Position numbers and translations under genes: made by a program | From: Patiria miniata | Taxonomy: Eukaryota > Echinodermata > Asteroidea > Valvatida > Asterinidae | Direction: 5' to 3' | Length of the DNA: 64,000 nt | NCBI RefSeq assembly: GCF_015706575.1 | Contig: NW_024037058.1 | Coordinates: 13,475,547 to 13,539,546 of the forward strand | Part shown: positions 1 to 12,097 of the stretch, piece by piece | Numbering within the stretch: position 1 is the first letter of the stretch | How the letters are laid out: each line of letters opens with the position of its first letter | The notes under the pieces: generated by a model | The model's input: the letters and a program-made list of their open reading frames with translations, nothing else | Told to the model about the DNA's origin: nothing | The model's database searches: none

Positions 1-2045
1 TTTCCCCAAAGCGGAAAACCAGCCATCTTGAAAAACGATCCCTCCACAACATGGCAAAATAGCGCCACTTTCGAGCCCAATAGCATCCAAAATGCTCAGA
101 ATTGGAAGCCCCAAGTCCGGGCCAGAGGTTCATTACCATATCTCTTCAATTCCCCAATTTTACGGAGTTCAGAACTCTCTGATATAGAATATTTTGAGGG
201 TATAACTTTCATTCATGAGCTCGGCGGACATCATCATGTACATGTAGTCAGAATTGGAAGCCCCAAGTCCGGGCCAGAGGTTCATTACCATATCTCTTCA
301 ATTCCCCAATATTACGGAGCTCAGAACTCTCTGATATAGAATATTTTGAGGGTATAACTTTCATTCATGAGCTCGGCGGACATCATCATGTACATGTAGT
401 CAGAATTGGAAGCCCCAAGTCCGGGTCAGAGGTTCATTACCATATCTCTTCAATTCCCCAATATTACGGAGCTCAGAACTCTCTGATATAGAATATTTTG
501 AGGGTATAACTTTCATTCATGAGCTCGGCGGACGGATTTATGCCTATTTACCGGTGTGCACCCTATAATAGCAGGCACCATTTAAATTTTAACACAAAAC
601 CACATTCAGAAGAAGAATATCTCCAAAGTCAATATTTTGAAGAAAAAAAATTGATAGAAAAACATTATCCGAGGTCGATATTAGGCCCGAAAATAGTAAC
701 TTTTTTGCCCCTGCTAAGCTGTAGAGCGCCCCCAACGACAATAAATTGGGTTTCAGCTACTTTGAAGCTCAAAATACCCCTCCCCTTTTCTCAACTATGC
801 TGAAATCGGCTGATAGCCTACTGCTCCCTTAGGATTTGGGAGCATCCGTTTACGGAAAAACCCTTGTTGGTACCTTTAAAACACCTTTTTGCCCCTCTCC
901 CGTGGGTTCCGCCCACTGAAAAACCACTGCCGCGGCACAGCGCATGCGCGTAACGGCCAACTTTGTTATTCTATAAAGGATGCAACCCTGCAAATAAATT
1001 CCCATAGATACTAGTGCTAAATGCCCATACTTCAAAATTCTTTTAAAAATACTCAGAACTCTCACAGGTATTCAAGCTGCACAGAGAAATGATGATCAAC
1101 ATGTCATCTTTCGTTTTCTTTTCATTTTTTGGTGGGTTGACCATTGACTTTTCGAGATATTCTCACCCAAAGAAGACGACCCCTATTTTCCCCAACGCGG
1201 AAAATAGCCATCTTGAAAAACGATCTCTCCACAACATGGCAAAATAGCGCCACTTTCGAGCCCAATAGCATCCAAAATGCTCAGAATTGGAAGCCCCAAG
1301 TCCGGGCCAGAGGTTCATTACCATATCTTTTCAATTCCCCAATTTTACGGAGTTCAGAACTCTCTGATATAGAATATTTTTAGGGTATAACTTTCATTCA
1401 TGAGCTCGCGGACGGATATAGGCCTATTTACTGTTGTGCACCCATACCAGCCGCGCCGATGGAGTTAGCCTTGGTCAAGGCGTTCGTCATATATTCGTCC
1501 GTATGCGGTAAACGATCGGCGGCATATCCTCGCTCTCGCTATGCAGTTCATTAAAATACAGCGGGAACAGCGACCTCATGCCACTGTTTTATGCAAATCA
1601 TTTGGATCCAGACGAATGCCTTGGTCCAATCGTATGCAAGAGGTTTTGTGGGTGGTGCTCATTATGCTAATAAGTTGACCTTAGAAGTCGTTTTTTTATT
1701 GGTCCATCGTTGCGTAGTTATACAAAATATCTTGGCGTTGTGTATGCACGTTTTTAACTTGAAAATATTTAAATTGTATTCTATTCATGGCCCATGAATT
1801 CGCACCAATTATGTTTAAATTAGTCTCTCTTCGCCATAAAAGACAGAGAATATATCAGTAAAATGCCAGTCAGGCAGAATCCTGGTGTCCTTATTGACCT
1901 CATGAACAACCAGGGTCACATATGTAATAATGGACCAATTAATAACAATTAGAAACAACGTATTGACTATTCTGAAATCTTATTCTGTTTATTAACACAT
2001 GTAAATAAACAGCTACTGTTATCATCACCAACGCACTATTACCAC
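1..2045. repeat. Receptor-unit upstream repeat, copy 1 (cut by window start)
   Basis: The block contains two versions of a core of about 450-590 bp (1-533 and about 950-1408), separated by about 415 bp, then a tail to about 2045. The whole block recurs at 6190-8320 in the same order and orientation with only scattered differences. Inside the first core a 152-bp unit is tandemly repeated. No coding region is recognisable; the short open frames end at different points in the two copies. I cannot place it in a transposon class. Because both copies lie just upstream of a B/A receptor pair, it looks like part of a segmental duplication. Confidence 0.75.
97..533. repeat. 152-bp tandem repeat, about 2.9 copies
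   Basis: The phrase CAGAATTGGAAGCCCC recurs at 97, 249 and 401, an exact 152-bp period, and copies differ by a few bases. The related block near 6489 has two units and the second cores near 1283 and 7521 have one each, so copy number varies between otherwise similar blocks. Confidence 0.85.
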
Positions 2046-2340
2046 TCTGATCTAGGAATGTGTTTCAATTCTAAACGTATATCACTTTTTAATGTTGTGA
2101 AACTAAACGTGTTTACGTTTTGGACATGTGCTTAGGATTGTATATCTAAATGCGCTTAGGAAGGTGTTTAAATGCTAAACATATTATTCATTGAACATGT
2201 CAAACGGATAATGCATGTCACAGAAAAAGGACATCTAAACATGTCATGATGCTAAACGTGTGGAAAAAGTGGGTACAGAATAAGTGTTTAGAAATGTGTT
2301 TAAATCCTAAGCACCATTTTTACAGTGATAAACGCTCACT
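2045..2340. mobile_element. Small element rich in CTAAAC/GTTTAG motifs
   Basis: Many copies of CTAAAC, GTTTAG or GTTTAAA lie in both orientations here. The left part (TAGGAATGTGTTTC) and right part (TGTTTAAATCCTAA) are roughly inverted relative to each other. It lies between the upstream repeat and the B receptor relic of unit 1 and is absent at the same place in unit 2. No coding capacity. Assignment as a non-autonomous element is inference. Confidence 0.4.
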
Positions 2341-2479
2341 GCAAAAGCCCAGGCATTGGAGATGTTTAAGTACTTTTACAGATTTAAAACTTGAAGTAAA
2401 GAAGTATTTTTAAAAATGCAAGTTAGATTTGAGAAAATCCAAATTGTCCAAATGTTCATAGAGTACTTTCCTCTTAATC

Positions 2480-3440
2480 TGGGTAACCTCTCTTTCAAAA
2501 GCTGCGTGGACGGGCTGGTCTAAAAGTCTCCCTATTCATGGTTTGACGTTCTGCTCATCTCCTCGCTGTCCATCGTTGTCTTCTACATCTTGAAGGGGAA
2601 CATCTTCTGGTCATCCGTAGTTCCCGTAAGGTGACATGCATTTTTCACAGTGTCCCTGATCAATGCAGTCCTGTGCGGGGGGGGGGGGGGGGGGGTGTTT
2701 AGCAAGCGGGTCCCTCCTGGCCACGGTAGCCGTGGGACATTTGGTCTGACCACATTGCAAAGGGGCTCTGTCAGGCCTATTTCATGAGCGATTTTCTTAC
2801 AAACGATGTGTCCTTCATGCTACTGCTGACTCTGATCTGTCGCTGCTACATTATCATGGCTCAGCCCTTTCGGTGCCCGTCTCTGTTAACCGCGAATTGG
2901 GCGTAGGCCCTATAACATCGTCTAGTCCTTCTGGATACTGACGGTCAGTGTTACCTTCGCTTAGGGTGTCTATGCTATTTCGGAACCCTGCCGCACCACC
3001 AATCAGAGTGGCATAGGTGCCTTGCGGGAATCAATACTTCCAAAATAGAACCTTATTCTGCTGTTGTCAGTTTGCAAATGTGACTGTGGTGTTGCCTTTG
3101 ACAGCGACATTTGCCTTGATAGTATATCCGACTGATTGATTGTACATCGTCACGGGCACGCCTCGCCCAAATCACTCCGCCTGCATGGCAACTGAACCCG
3201 TCCCAACAACGCTCCAACTATCTATAAGTGACTGGTCAGCAGCGTGGTTTCGATGAATCTCTGCCTCTGAGCGTGCCCACAGTGAACTCCTACTGGAATT
3301 GTGAATGATCTTTGTGTGCCATCAGTGCCGCCATTATATTCAGGTCCTGTAGCAGCCTTCCAAACGCAGCCTACTTGGCCACACGCCAGACGCCATGGGA
3401 GTTCCGATCAACGGTAGCTCTCGTTTTGGAGCTATGTAAC
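2480..3440 (+). pseudogene. Type B class A GPCR relic, unit 1
   Basis: Translating in shifting frames gives class A receptor pieces: an N-terminal stretch with NVSF, a TM1-like stretch with KGNIFW, TM2-like VSLINA, a TM3 end and loop reading LLLTLICRCYI then QPFRCPSLLTA, and a TM7-like tail near GVPINGSSRFGA. Several in-frame stops and a 19-base G run near 2677 break it. The same order is found in the other four B copies, so this is one old gene copied with its neighbour. It converges on the A receptor immediately to the right. Confidence 0.7.
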
Positions 3441-3687
3441 AGCAGATGCTACAGCAAGTGAAGCCAACAAACGAATGAGTTGCATATCTCATATCAATAC
3501 TTAGCCAAGTATCATGGTCTACATGATCATGTTCTGGAATCATCCATGATTGAAGAACAACATGCTGCTACTTTTTGAGGTTAAAAACTAAACGTTTGTA
3601 CGTTTCAAACATAATCGAGTCAGCGTGCTGACAACACCAAAATAGGCCCTATCTTCTCGCTCCATAGCAAGGAAAGGCTGTTGTACA

Positions 3688-4836
3688 TTACAAGTGCGTA
3701 TCTTGAGTGGAGGAACTGACATTCATGTTGTCAGATTGCGATCTAATTGGGTCTCGTCTAACAGTACTGCGTCTCACAGGGAGTAGTACGCATAGAAGGT
3801 GCTTGACCGACCCCCTGAACGCCCTGTTTCGTCTGGTGTACACGATGACATTGATGAAACAGCTGGTGAACAATGACCAGTTGGCAAGTTCAACAATGAA
3901 TCGTTCAACATTATGGGAAGAAAGCTTCATGTACAACATACAAACAACAAACGGAACACTGGAGGCTGCATAGGAAAGTGTGAGAATGAGAACGGTGACC
4001 AAGGCTTTCTTATTGCGAAGGAAACACTTGCAAAGTCCGCGGCAAAGTCCATTACACACCCAAGGGGGCAAAGTTTTGGCCACGCCCGCTACTGCGGTCT
4101 GTCTGCATGTGCAATGGCAGTGGGATTGACCAGGAGCGTGCTTCTGGTACGCGGTGTGATTCTTCACGATGTACAGAATGCGAATCGAAGCGAGGAAAGT
4201 GACGCATAGTGGTATGAGGAAATACACAATGATGAAGTCCACAAACATGAAAAGAGCCACCCCACTTAGTCTGTTGATGACACACAGTGACGATGAGCCG
4301 TCAAAGACTACGAATCGAATCTCGTATACCACCGATAGAATAATGAGGACGGACGCCGTACATAAGCTCATGAGCCAGGAGCAAGCAACCACGATGCACG
4401 CCCGACGAGAAGTCAGCATGGAGCGGAACCTCAGCGGCATCTCCACGGCCAGATACCTCTCAATAGTCAGGGCCAGTACCGCTAAGACTGAGGCGCTGAT
4501 GGCGAAGATTTCCAGGAATTGTAACGCCTCGCAGAACCGGTCAGGCGCGGTCCAACTGCTGCCGATTGACATGCCAATGAGCTGCGGTACGACGCCCAAG
4601 GGTATAACAACAAAACCAACGAAGAGGTCGGCCACAGTCAGTGAGACCAGAAATATGCGGCTGCTTCTCTTCAGTTCCTTTGCCTTGATGATTACAAACA
4701 GGAGCAGCCCATTTCCTACGACTATCAGACCCATCAGTATAGCGTACAGTACGATACAAGTTATCTTCTCTCCAGTAGATAACTCTGAGTTGCCGCTTGT
4801 AGTTGTCGACCCGCTGAAATTTCCCGGTTCTTCCAT
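3688..4836 (-). CDS. Type A rhodopsin-like GPCR, unit 1 (intronless, 382 aa)
   Basis: Seven-transmembrane receptor of the plasma membrane. The start is the ATG beginning MEEPGNFSGS; two upstream in-frame codons begin with GTG and are not used. Class A landmarks: N42 in TM1 (VVGNGLL), D70 in TM2 (LTVAD), C102 before TM3 with C185 in loop 2 (likely disulfide), ERY at 126-128, W154 in TM4, P209 in TM5, P295 in TM6. TM6 has SSVP where most class A receptors have CWxP, and TM7 has NVIVY (329-333) instead of NPxxY. The counterpart of aminergic D3.32 is E109. Loop 3 is cysteine-rich before KKALVTV. The tail ends DTHL, a class I PDZ-ligand pattern. An N-glycosylation site (NFS) lies near the N-terminus. 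The ligand is not recognisable. It probably belongs to a lineage-specific expansion such as those known in echinoderms. Confidence 0.93.
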   Translation of the reverse strand: MEEPGNFSGSTTTSGNSELSTGEKITCIVLYAILMGLIVVGNGLLLFVIIKAKELKRSSRIFLVSLTVADLFVGFVVIPLGVVPQLIGMSIGSSWTAPDRFCEALQFLEIFAISASVLAVLALTIERYLAVEMPLRFRSMLTSRRACIVVACSWLMSLCTASVLIILSVVYEIRFVVFDGSSSLCVINRLSGVALFMFVDFIIVYFLIPLCVTFLASIRILYIVKNHTAYQKHAPGQSHCHCTCRQTAVAGVAKTLPPWVCNGLCRGLCKCFLRNKKALVTVLILTLSYAASSVPFVVCMLYMKLSSHNVERFIVELANWSLFTSCFINVIVYTRRNRAFRGSVKHLLCVLLPVRRSTVRRDPIRSQSDNMNVSSSTQDTHL

Positions 4837-5490
4837 TTTCACTTTCCACTGGCACCTTTCTGACTGATAACGACATACGCTCAGTTACATGCGTTCAAAG
4901 AACCTCACACTCGAATATAACGATCGAGTAGGCCTACTGTTCATCTCAAACAAGACCGCCAACTACAGTAGGCTTATTCTGCACTCGACTGAAGTACGCT
5001 GTTTCTAAAGCATGGCTTGCACACTGGAATGAAACGAATGCTGTTAGCGGCTGATTTAATGCGTATACCCTATCTGTTCGCCGTTGTTGACGGGTAACTG
5101 TCTAACCTAACACAACCACCGTTCTGTCAACGTAAAGTCATACTAAAAAAACCCCAGAAATAATGCTAGTCCTATAAAAGACCAGGATCAATCACTGTCA
5201 TTCATTTACAACACGCGTCTCTTATGGCTTTGGTATTTTCTTTGATTAAGGACCTTTCTTGTTCCGTTTAGGTTAAAATAAAAACCTACGTCACTATTCT
5301 ATATTAAAAATTGCTCTTGCATATAACGATCGATCGCAGCAGGCGGGCTCAAATTTTGAGCAAAACAGCAATTATTACTTAATATGTCAACGCTAATTAA
5401 CTTGAAGGCATCCCTGCCTGATGCATTATCACGGTTAATTTGCTCGTAATCCTTAACGTCAGAAGCTGAGACATATGTACACACGATGCC
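4837..5490 (-). promoter_or_regulatory. Conserved 5' flank of A receptor, unit 1
   Basis: About 650 bp upstream of the start codon is recognisably shared by all five A genes. Anchors in plus-strand order are GTTCTGTCAAC, AATGCTAGTCCTA, CCTACGTCACT, GCATATAACGATCGATCGCA and CATCCCTGCCTGATGCATTA. CCTACGTCAC contains a CRE half-site (CGTCA). Common ancestry is clear; promoter function is inference. Confidence 0.45.
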
Positions 5491-6190
5491 CGGACGCCAA
5501 TACTTGGGAAAAACGGCTCAGTTAGGAAATGTGTAAATAACAAATTCCCGAAACACTGTGTCGTATCGAAACTAGACTTGGTGGTAAGTCGGTAATTGTT
5601 TTTCGTACGGTACCGGTTTCTGGCTCCACGCACGCAAAATATCGCTGCAATGCGCGTAGTCTGGTTCCCAGACCAAATGATGCTGACCATTTCTGATAAA
5701 ATTACCGACTTGGCGAATACGTTTTCAATTTTGTACACGGCATATTGGAGTATTTTGAATCGCTAGCGAATTCCATGAGAGCACTCTGATTGGTTCGGAT
5801 TCCAGCGTGTATACAAGGCCGCCACGGAAGATCTGTCTCATTACTTCGAGGGTTTGTACTTTGTGATGTGTAACATTACAATTATATTCATAATAGGGCA
5901 TACACGACTCAACTAAATCAAGAGTGACACAGTGATACATTTTATTTCCATACACAATTAACCAAGCTGAGTGTATTGGTTGTTAAAACGTCGCCAGATC
6001 TGCAAACATTTCCATGACGTATTGAGAAGAACTCCCCATGTAATGGAATAAATGAGTCCTCATTTGCATAGCGGTGCGCGATTGGATCTCTCCGCAAAAA
6101 TACGCTGCATATGTATTGCGCTGCTTGCATATATGAATAATGGTGCGAGAACATAATCGTCAAGTTGTTAGATTTGTCGCAACCCGGCCG
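5490..6190. other. Intergenic sequence, no gene seen
   Basis: The left part still resembles the far 5' flank of unit 2 (a shared GTGTCGTATC stretch). The rest shows no coding signal and no recognised repeat apart from a short GTCTGG/CCAGAC inverted motif near 5660. Confidence 0.5.
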
Positions 6191-8320
6191 ATACCTGCAA
6201 ATAAATTCCCATAGACACTAGTGATAAATGCCCATACTTCAAAATTCTTTAAAAATACTCAGAACTCTCACAGGTAGTCAAGCTGCACAGAAAAATGATG
6301 ATCAACACGTCATCTTTTGTTTTCTTTTCAATTTTTGGTGGGTTGAGCATTGACTTTGCGAGATTTTCTCACCCAAAGAAGACGACCCCTCTTTTCCCCA
6401 AAGCGGAAAAGTAGCCATCTTGAAAAACGATCCCTGCACAACATGGCAAAATAGCGCCACTTTCGAGCCCAATAGCATCCAAAATGCTCAGAATTGGATG
6501 CCCCAAGTCCGGGCCAGTGGTTCATTACCATATCTCTTCAATTCCACAATATTACGGAGCTCAGAACCATCTGATATAGAATATTTGAGGGTATAACTTT
6601 CATTCATGTGCTCGGCGGACATCATAATGTACATGTAGTCAGAATTGGAAGCCCCAAGTCCGGGCCAGAGGTTCATTACCATATATCTTTAATTCCCCAA
6701 TATTACGGAGCTCAGAACTCTCTGAAACAGAATATTTTGAGGGTATAACTTTCATTCATGAGCTCGGCGGACGGATTTAGGCTAATTTACCGGTGTGCAC
6801 CCTATAATAGCAGGCAACTTTTAAATTTTAACACAAAACCACTTTCAGGAGAAGCAGAATATCTCCAAAGGCAATATTTTGAAGAAAGAAAATTGAAAGA
6901 AAAACATTATCCGAGGTCGATATGAGGCCCGAAAATGGTAACTTTTTTGCCCCTGCTAAGCTGTAGAGCGCCCCCAACGACAATAAATTGAGATTCAGCT
7001 ACTTTGAAGCTCAAAATCCCCCTCCCCCTTTTCTCAACTATGCTGAAATCGGCTGATAGCCTACTGCTCCCTTAGGATTTGGGAGCATCCGTTTACGGAA
7101 AAACCCTTGTTGATACCTTTAAAACACTTTTTCCCCTCTCCCCGTGGGTTCCGCCCACTAAAAAACCACTGCCGCGGCACAGCGCATGCGCGTAACGGCC
7201 AACTTTGTTATTCTGTATAGGATGCAACCCTGCAAACAAATTCCCATAGACAGTAGTGCTAAATGCCCATACTTCAAAATTCTTTTAAAAATACTCAGAA
7301 CTCTCACAGGTATTCAAGCTGCACAGAAAAATGATGATCAACATGTCATCTTTCGTTTTCTTTTCATATTTTAGTGAGTTGACCATTGACTTTTCGAGAT
7401 ATTCTCACCCAAAGACGACCTCTATTTTCCACAAAGCGGAAAAGTAGCCATCTTGAAAAACGATCTCTCCACAACACGGCAAAATAGCGACACTTTCGAG
7501 CCCAATAGGATCCAAAATGCTCAGAATTGGAAGCCCCAAGTCCGGGCCAGAGGTCAATTCCCCAATATTACGGAGCTCAGAACTCTCTGATATAGAATAT
7601 TTTGAGTGTATAACTTTCATTCATGAGCTCGGCGGACGGATTTAGGCCTATTTACCGTTGTGCACCCATACCAGCCGCGCCGATGGCGTTAGCCTTGGTC
7701 AAGGCGTTTGTCATTATTCGTCCGTATGCGGTGAACGATTGGCGGCATATCCTCGCTCGCGCTATGCAGTTCATTAAAAATACAGCGGGAACAACGACCT
7801 CATGCCACTGTTTTATGCAAATCATTTGGATCCAGACGATCGCCTTGGTCCAATCGTATGCGAGAGGTTGTGTGGGTGGTGCTCATTACGCTAATAAGCT
7901 GACCTTAGAAGTCGTTTTTTTATTGGTCCATCGTTGCGTAGAAACTTGCATTTAGTTATACAAAATATCTTGTCGTTTGTGTATTTTATTCATTCTTTGC
8001 ACGTTTTTAACTTGAAAATATTTAAATTGTATTCTATTCATGACCCATGATTCGCATTACTTATGTTTAGTCTCTCTTCGCCATAAAATAAAGAGAATAA
8101 ATCAGTCAAAAGCCAGTCAGGCAGAATCCTGGTGTCCTCATTGACCCCGTGAGCAACCAGGGTCACACTTGTAATAATGGACCAATTAATTGCAATACAA
8201 TTTGAAACAACTATTTGAAACAACTATTTGACTATTCTGCAATCCAATTTTATTTTTTGACACATGCAAATAAACAGCTATTGTTATCATCACCAACGCA
8301 CTTTCACCACTCTGATCTCC
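6190..8320. repeat. Receptor-unit upstream repeat, copy 2
   Basis: Full-length copy of the block at the window start: first core 6190-6775 with two 152-bp units, spacer to about 7190, second core to about 7640, then the tail with the same CCAGTCAGGCAGAATCCTGG stretch. Offsets to copy 1 are about 6.24 kb throughout. The receptors downstream are offset by about 7.26 kb, so roughly 1 kb was gained between repeat and receptors in unit 2. Confidence 0.75.
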
Positions 8321-8544
8321 TCCACCTTCACCACAATCACCATACAATTTCATTACATTTTTAATGACTGTTGCACCATCATCCTAATTAACAGCAAGTG
8401 TGTCAACATTGTACAATATCAATGAGTCATTCAGACTGAAATGCAATATGCTTACACATTCACAATGTAATTTAACAGCGTAATAGTGTATAATTTTTTT
8501 AAAATGTTGCCAAGTACGTTAAATAAAACAAAGGAATATATGTG

Positions 8545-8660
8545 TACTTGGGAGGTGTTCAACACTCTGTTTTAGATTGGTTGGAGTCGGCTTTTTTTAT
8601 ATAATGATCGGCATCCAAACTCCAACCGGTCTTAAACATAGTGTTTAATGCCGAACAAGC
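8545..8660. repeat. Small foldback sequence
   Basis: An imperfect inverted repeat of about 35 bp per arm: GATTGGTTGGAGTCGG on the left and its relative CCAAACTCCAACCGGTC on the right, with TGTTCAACAC / GTGTTTAATG outside them. No coding content. Confidence 0.55.
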
Positions 8661-9620
8661 ACATGTTTATTCCCATTCATAAATACATATTCGGTCAGAA
8701 AGTCAAAAGTCAAAACAAGTCAAAATTTTAATTTTCAACGATTTCGTTCAACAAAACACCCGTAGCTATACAGTGTCAAGACCCTCTGGTAAACAATGTT
8801 TGCACTATTTACAGTGAGCACAAAATAACAAAAATCATTTTCGTTGAAAATCTTTTCGTTTTTCCTTTCCTAAACGATGTCTTTCAAGGTAGGTATCAGC
8901 ACGAACCATAGTTAATTGATCAATTGCAAACGCTATTTACTTCTAATTAAAGTTGCGTTCTCCGTGCTCATCTTAAATAGGATTCAGATTTTAAATTTGT
9001 ATTACTTCAACCAAAAACCCACCTTGTTTCCTGCAAACCTGTTAAAAAAGTTTTAAGTTGGGCACAAACAGATCCCCAATACGAGCAATGTGGCTCTCGG
9101 TCTGTCATTATCGATACTGATTATGGGGCGGGAAGAGTGATCCTGCGAGAATGAAATCACTGCCGGGCCGCCAGAAATTCAAAATTTACGGAGTAATAAT
9201 TAAGTAACTAAATGTTTGACCGATGTTTCGGTCGATGACTAATTAAAAATGAAAAACAAAATTGGATTACATGTACTAAAAAACATGTACATTTTAAAAA
9301 GGAATATATTTTGTGATGAAACCCGAAAATAGTATACTAAGTGCGTTCATTTACTCTTAATACGTAACGTTACAATGCAGTTATACTAATTTTATTAGCA
9401 GTATTAAATGTATAGTTATACGACATAATGACAGTGTATAGTACAATACACCTTCAGTCATTTCATGCTAATCTGTACTTATTCATTATCAGGGCCCCCA
9501 GGGAGAACAGTTCATTGACAACTGATGGGGCTACCCTGGTAAAATAACACGAAATAAATAAATAAATAAATGAATAAATCTTCGGTGATAGTCATGCCCT
9601 GATCACTTGAAAGCTACGTG
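8660..9620. other. AT-rich intergenic DNA with a possible retroposon tail
   Basis: No gene seen. Near 9525-9575 the sequence GGGGCTACCCTGGTAAAATA runs into about five AAAT units, which resembles the 3' end of a LINE or SINE on the plus strand. Nothing recognisable precedes it. Confidence 0.35.
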
Positions 9621-10085
9621 AAACATGGTTTAACCAATGTATTTTTGCTAAATTAGCCATAATTGTACCAGACGCATTTAACCATTTTTAATGGTTAATA
9701 TTCCACCAAAGTTTTGGTAAACTTAATGAAAACGATTTAACCAACACACTTTGGTTACACATGTGCTATTGACATGTGCTATTGTGTACTTTAACCAACA
9801 TCATTGTTAATTTAAGCAATTCTATTTAACCACTTATTGTTTGGTTATCAATTGACTATGGTTTCGACCAAACGGTTGGTCAAGGTAACTAATATGTCAC
9901 AACCCATGAAAATGGTAACCAGTTGACCAATCGATGTTTATAGGTCTAACCAAATTACTGGTTATAATGACAAAAGATATTGTGACCAATTGGTTATTTA
10001 TAGGTCTAACCAAATTACTGGTTATGATGACAAAAACTAACGTGACCAATTGGTTATTTTTAACCAGTTGTTTTTAGGCTCAAAA
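9620..10085. mobile_element. TAACCA/TGGTTA motif-saturated element
   Basis: Dozens of TAACC and GGTTA motifs occur in both orientations. A 60-bp unit beginning TTTATAGGTCTAACC is tandemly repeated (9937, 9997, partial near 10050). The element abuts the B relic of unit 2 at the TM3-encoding part, so the 5' half of that relic is missing. It is absent from the same place in the other units. No coding capacity; element status is inferred from its motif structure and sharp edges. Confidence 0.5.
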
Positions 10086-10092
10086 TAGTTAC

Positions 10093-10690
10093 TAAAAAAA
10101 ATGTTACTACTCTTGACAATCTCTGACTGCTTCTTTGTCATGGAGAAGCACACTCGGTACCTGCCTTTGACCGTGCATTGGGCGAATAACATCGCCCTGG
10201 TCCTTCTGGATACCGATGCTCAGTGTTACCGTCGTCAATGGTGGGTATTTGCCAATCCTGCCTCAACACCAATCAAAATGGCATTGGTGCCTTGCGGGAA
10301 TCAGTCCATTTAAAATAGAACATTACATGCTGCTGTTTTTAGGTTTGCAAGTGTGATGGTGGTGTTGCTGTTTGCCTTGACGGATCCGAGTGATTGTTCA
10401 CTGTTACACCACAAGGCACGCCTGGCCCGCATCACTCCGCCTGGCCGCCTGTCCTAACACTATCTCCAACGATATTGAGTAGCCGACTACTTTCCTGATG
10501 GGCAACCGCAGGGCTGCTTTGACTTCTCTGCCCCTGAGAGTGTTCATACAGGCGACCTTTACTGGACTGGAATATTCTTAATGTATGACATCAGCGCGGC
10601 AAATGTAGCGACATTTTGAAAGTATCCACACCTCATGGAATTCACGGTAGCTCGCGTCGTTTCGTAACGACAAGAATGCTCGGAATATTA
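10093..10690 (+). pseudogene. Type B GPCR relic, unit 2 (5' half missing)
   Basis: It starts at the TM3 end (MLLLLTISDCFFVMEK, then TRYLPLTVHWANNI) and continues VLLDTDAQCYRRQW, ALVPCGNQS and a degraded TM7-like tail. TM1-TM2 are absent and the TAACCA-rich element lies at the break. It converges on the A gene of unit 2. Confidence 0.65.
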
Positions 10691-10942
10691 AATACAGGTA
10701 CAAAAAATGTAGCCACAACCGACTGAGTTGCACAGATCCTACCATACATGTAGGTAGGCCAAATGTCATGGTCTACATGAGCATGTTCTGGTATTATCCA
10801 TGATTGAAATGTAAATGCTACTGCTGTTTGAGCTTAAACCCAAATGTTTGCAGATTTCAAGCATAATCGAGTCAGTGCGCCCTACAACAACAAAGTAGGC
10901 CCTGCATCTTTTCACTCCGTATACAGGGAAGGCTGTTGTGAA

Positions 10943-12097
10943 TTACAAGTATGTATCTTGTGTGGAGGAAGTGACACTCGTGTAGTTGGATTGCGATCTA
11001 ATTGGGTCTCGTCTAACAGCGTTGCATCTCACGGGGAGTAGTACGCAAAGAAGTCGTTTGGTCGACCCCCTGAACGCCCTGCTTCGTTTTGTGTATACGA
11101 TAACATTGATGAAACAGCTGGTAAACAATGACAACTTGGCTAGTTCAACGAGAAATTGGTCCACACTGTAGGGAGAAAACAGCAAGGAAAAAATACAAAC
11201 TACAAACGGTACACTGGAGGCTGAATAAGAAACTGTGACAATGAGAACGGTGACCAAGGCTTTCTTATTGCGCAGGAAACACTTGCAGAGTCCACGGCAA
11301 GCTCCACTGCACGGCCGTTGGGGTGGTGTTTCGGCTCCGCTTCCCGCTGCGGTGTGTCCGTGCGCACGGTTGCGGTGGGACGAATTGGGAGCCTGCTCCT
11401 GATACGCGGTGTGATTCTTCACGATGTACAGAATGCGAAACGAAGCGAGGAAAGTGATGCAAAGTGGTATGAGGAAATACACAATGAGGAAACACAGAAA
11501 CCTGAAAAGGTTCACCCCACTTGGTATGTCAACGATAGGCTTACACAGCGACGACGACCCGTCAAAGACTACCACTCGACCCTCGAATAAGTCCGATAGG
11601 ATAACGAGGGAACACGCCGTGCAAAGGCTCATGAGCCAGGAGCAAGCAACCACGATGCACGCCCGACGAGAAGTCACCATGGAGCGGAACCTCATCGGCA
11701 TCTCCACGGCCAGATACCTCTCAATGGTCAAGGCCAGTACCGCCAGGACTGAAGCACCAACGAGGAAGACTTGCAGGAAGTATAACACCTCGCAGAACAG
11801 GTCAGGCGTGGTCCAGGTGCTGCCAATTGAGATGTCAATGATCTGCGGTACGATCCGCACTGGGATGACAACAACACCGACAAAGAGGTCGGCCACGGTC
11901 AGCGAGACCAGAAAAATGCGACTGCTTCTCTTCAATTCCTTGGCCTTGATGATTACAAACAGGAGCAGCCCATTTCCTACGACTATCAGAACCATCAGTA
12001 TAGTGTACAGTACGATAACAGTTTTCTTCTCTCCAGTAGATAACTCTGAATTGCCACTGGTATAAATCTGCCCGCTGAAATTCCCTGATTCTTCCAT
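10943..12097 (-). CDS. Type A rhodopsin-like GPCR, unit 2 (384 aa)
   Basis: Intronless full-length paralogue starting MEESGNFSGQ. It keeps GNGLL in TM1, LTVAD in TM2, ERY after TM3, PLCITF in TM5, SSVP in TM6 and NVIVY in TM7, and ends DTYL. Differences from its sisters: the residue equivalent to 3.32 is Q (FLQVF), loop 2 is longer (SLCKPIVDIPSG), and loop 3 has its own sequence (NSSHRNRAHGHTAAG), so the cytoplasmic loop diverges faster than the helices. No stop or frameshift. Ligand unknown. Confidence 0.93.
   Translation of the reverse strand: MEESGNFSGQIYTSGNSELSTGEKKTVIVLYTILMVLIVVGNGLLLFVIIKAKELKRSSRIFLVSLTVADLFVGVVVIPVRIVPQIIDISIGSTWTTPDLFCEVLYFLQVFLVGASVLAVLALTIERYLAVEMPMRFRSMVTSRRACIVVACSWLMSLCTACSLVILSDLFEGRVVVFDGSSSLCKPIVDIPSGVNLFRFLCFLIVYFLIPLCITFLASFRILYIVKNHTAYQEQAPNSSHRNRAHGHTAAGSGAETPPQRPCSGACRGLCKCFLRNKKALVTVLIVTVSYSASSVPFVVCIFSLLFSPYSVDQFLVELAKLSLFTSCFINVIVYTKRSRAFRGSTKRLLCVLLPVRCNAVRRDPIRSQSNYTSVTSSTQDTYL

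Noticed and set aside
4169-4867. Long plus-strand frame opposite the unit 1 receptor, with equivalents opposite the other A genes
   Set aside because: These are antisense shadows. The minus strand encodes the conserved seven-helix protein, and the shadow frames have no membrane or domain pattern.
1-8320. Reading the two 2-kb upstream blocks as long terminal repeats of one element
   Set aside because: They flank a receptor pair, not element genes, and no terminal TG/CA structure, primer site or reverse transcriptase is seen. Segmental duplication explains them better.
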